Below are positions 61,501-64,000 of a DNA stretch of 64,000 nt, piece by piece (the stretch's first letter is position 1; each line of letters opens with the position of its first letter). Location of the stretch: assembly GCA_026874595.1 (NCBI GenBank), contig CM049316.1:67108676-67172675 (forward strand), given 5' to 3'. Both the position numbers and the translations under genes were made by a program. The DNA comes from Sipunculus nudus (Eukaryota; Annelida; Sipuncula; Golfingiida; Sipunculidae). The notes beneath the pieces were generated by a model. It did not search any database. It had not been told where the DNA came from and was given only the letters and a program-made list of their open reading frames with translations.

Positions 61501-61730
61501 ATGGTTTCTAAGTCTACGATAACATGAAGTACAAGTTGTACAGACTACAAATTTAATGCTGTCACACTTCTATATGGATTAATGTGTCCATAATGTCTTA
61601 TATTTGATGATTAAATTTTATAAATAAACATTTTGATTCAGAATTTTATTTTAAAAAATCAAAATAAATGAAGATCGCACCTGAAGTATGACTGTAGGCC
61701 TTATCACAACATTCGTGTATATATATGCAG

Positions 61731-61731
<1 letters not shown>

Positions 61732-61791
<60 letters not shown>
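61732..61791. repeat. (TA)n microsatellite
   Basis: About 30 TA units, upstream of the candidate promoter. Confidence 0.95.
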
Positions 61792-61792
<1 letters not shown>

Positions 61793-61992
61793 CGCGGTTA
61801 ATTACCAAAACGGCATTTGATTTTTTTTTTGTCAAATTTCAAAGTCAAAATGTCAATTTAATACACTGAATAAGCACTGATTTATAGGATTATATCGAGG
61901 ATGGTTCGTTTTTATGTCAATAATCAACTAAGCAGTTGCGATTGTAGTTCAATAGGTGCAAACAAACGATTATTTGTATACAATGGCGGAAC

Positions 61993-62007
61993 GGGGGGGG
62001 GGGGGGG
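61993..62007. repeat. poly-G run
   Basis: Fifteen G's. Confidence 0.9.
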
Positions 62008-62034
62008 TCCGAAGCCGCACCTCCCTTTTTATTT

Positions 62035-62990
62035 AGCCTTTTTATTTTCTTAGATTTTATAGGGAAACAGCTAAAAAAAACTTTAAAAATTTTCTTCTCC
62101 GAAACCGCCAGCCAGATTGTCCAATATTTCACAAAACTGATTCCTGGAACATCTCTCTAAAATTTGTTCGAATGGTTCCAGTTTTGGCCGAGTTACAGGA
62201 GGTTGAACTTAATCATCTGTCCAGAAAAGCACACTAAAATTAAAATCTCAGAAACGGCTGGAGCTATCATCACCAAATGTTATGCCAATGTTTGTCACAT
62301 AAGTAATATCTGAAAATGAGGTATCGGTGGTGCCACCAACATTGAACTTTTTTTTTTTTACAAGCCAAAATGTAATTTTAGACTCTTCTAGCTTATACAT
62401 TGCTTTATGATGAAACTGTTCAGCTGATTGGTTTAAACTTTACAGGAATTATTCTATGGTAGGGTTCTGCCAGTTTTATAAGAATAGATTGGGTAAACGC
62501 AGCTTTAAAAAAGCAGTGTAGCCAATTGAAAAAGGCTTTCAGTGTTTGAAAACAGATTTTACAACATGCCAAGTTTCAACATGCCAAGTCAAGAGGTCAG
62601 TTCAACCAGGTGAGGTCCAGACATCACCATTGCAACTGACCTGGCTCTGTCTGGTGTCTAAACGATGTGTCTAGACGTCTAGAATGCCCAGATTAGAACT
62701 AGTTGAACTATGTCTTTCTTCAACTGTTTGAAAAAAACTTGGTTTGCATTTTTAGCGAATCTGTGAGCTTATGCGATGGTGTGGCGTCGTCCGTCGTTCG
62801 TCGTGCGTCATAGCTATCCCAAAAAGGACTAGAGCTAGCATCACCAATTTTTTTTTTGCAAAAAATAGTCATCTAAAAAAGCATACCGGATTTTGCTTAT
62901 TTCGTAGCTAACTGCATTTTCTTAGATTTTATAGGGAAAAGCTGAAAAACATTTTAAAATGTTCTTCTCCGAAACCATGCTGCCAAATTG
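62035..62990 (-). mobile_element. ACGG-type element, minus orientation, poorly delimited
   Basis: GGCGTCGTCCGTCGTTCGTC (about 62780-62805) is an ACGG-type run read from the other strand. A core phrase is repeated at about 62045-62110 and 62920-62985 (TTAGATTTTATAGGGAAA, TTCTTCTCCGAAACC). GGTGGTGCCACC at 62326-62337 recalls the palindrome of the other families. The ends were not resolved. Confidence 0.5.
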
Positions 62991-63227
62991 TCCGTTCATC
63001 TGTCCAAGTATAACCTCCCTGCAAAAAGAACATATCAGAAATATCCTAGTTTTAAATGTCCTAGTCCAAAACGTGCAGGTCCAAAACGTCCATTTTGCTG
63101 AAATCATAATGACTAAGGTAGATATGCAGGACATAAGAGGATCAATATTAAATTTTAAAAATAAACCTCCATTCATGTATACAGCCATTGGGTTCTCATT
63201 AGACCTGCATGTAGGCCTTGTTTAGGG

Positions 63228-63352
63228 TTTCAAACCAAATTTATCGACCTGGATCCCCTCCTTTCCCGGACCAGAGGACCTATATTAAGGGTTTCTTTTA
63301 GTCTTCCTGGGTTGGACTCACCCCTTTCAAAAATCCTGGATCTGATCCTGAT
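63228..63352 (-). repeat. interspersed repeat, family I, inverted copy
   Basis: Reverse-complement match, with divergence, to 27567-27745 (GGATC...GGATTTTTGAAAGGGG, GTCCAACCCAGG, AGGTCC). Confidence 0.45.
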
Positions 63353-64000
63353 AAATAAATACCAACATGGAAAAATCATCTTTTCTGGAGAAAACATATT
63401 ATTCATTTTCAGATGATGTATAAGAAATCACATGACTTTTCGAGTAATTACCGGTCATTGATCAGTTTGTTAATTACAGTAATCATAAAACTACATCATA
63501 ACACGACCAATTCTGTTTCATATGCTGTAAAAATGAGGCATAAGATATATATATTTGTGTGAATGTGTGTGTTTGTTCACAAAATAACTCGCGCAATCAT
63601 GTAATCGTGTAAATTTTAGTGTGGACCTGGAACATGATGCGGATTCAGAAACGTCGTCAACGAATATTAAAATAATAAAGTCACTAATGTACAAATTAAC
63701 CTGGGAATATGGGCCGAATAAGTGCATGAGTACCAACGCGGGTTTGGGAGCAACCCACATTAAGGATCCCCACATGGCGAAGGCTGCATGGCGTTTCTTA
63801 GACTGTAGAATTATAGTTTTGCAATGAGAATATTATCCGTAAATAAGTGTATACGGATTGCCGTATGAATTTATCCGCAAGTCCATTGATTCTGTCACTG
63901 ATTTGTCCTAATGCGGCATACCTGTAGAGGGGCCATATCGGGAAGAAACACAGATTTTTAAATAAAGTGCCAAAGATTAAATCTAGTTAACCGTCTCATT
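63353..64000. other. upstream flank, no supported gene
   Basis: Contains a possible degraded J-family start (GTGTGTTTGTTCACAAAATA then ACTCGCGCA at about 63566-63594). The rest is AT-rich with slightly more CpG than the introns. No exon can be supported. Confidence 0.4.

Overview
The window looks like AT-rich, intron-rich animal DNA, most likely from a mollusc and probably a bivalve. The reasons are one gene with 0.6-23 kb introns, GT-AG splice sites, and a dense load of non-autonomous repeats. Those repeats have the features described for bivalve 'pearl'-type elements: tandem core units, an ACGG-type microsatellite and terminal hairpins. The species cannot be told from the sequence.

I can support one protein-coding gene. 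It lies on the minus strand and covers most of the window. A probable 5' UTR exon ends at 61125 in a CpG-richer promoter region. Six coding exons follow at 53495-53240, 43575-43383, 20103-19889, 19285-19160, 18433-18285 and 9017-8817. All junctions are GT-AG and in phase, giving 1140 nt and 379 residues. The product has an hnRNP C/RALY-type RRM (residues about 20-94), a Met/Asn-rich repeat, a basic Gly/Gln/Pro linker, a C2HC and a C2H2 zinc finger resembling the N-terminal finger pair of BCL11 proteins, and an acidic Lys/Glu/Asp tail. A single protein joining these modules is the most interesting gene-level observation here.

The rest is intron or flank. From left to right: 1-8816 is the downstream flank and possible 3' UTR, with two MITEs and a tRNA-like relic. 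Intron 6 holds an A-family element with a tandem 1.6 kb duplication and a nested 874-bp TIR element, then a B-family element containing a nested C-family element. Introns 5 and 4 are short. Intron 3 (23 kb) starts with a (TA)n run against the exon 4 splice acceptor. It then has a repeat-poor block, an F-family element, D1 joined to C2, and a tandem pair of foldback-like G elements, one of which carries a complete A-family insertion. Intron 2 holds a pogo-like MITE, a J-family repeat and D2. Intron 1 holds a smaller G element. Beyond the promoter lie a long (TA)n tract and a poorly delimited ACGG-type element in reverse orientation.

Families A, B and F share one plan: a short 5' hairpin, a short motif X, tandem core units, an ACGG microsatellite, then a 3' hairpin whose last arm is the reverse complement of X, followed by A's. 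C and D share parts of it. All eight copies inside the gene are oriented antisense to it. Letter names for repeat families are mine, for this window only.
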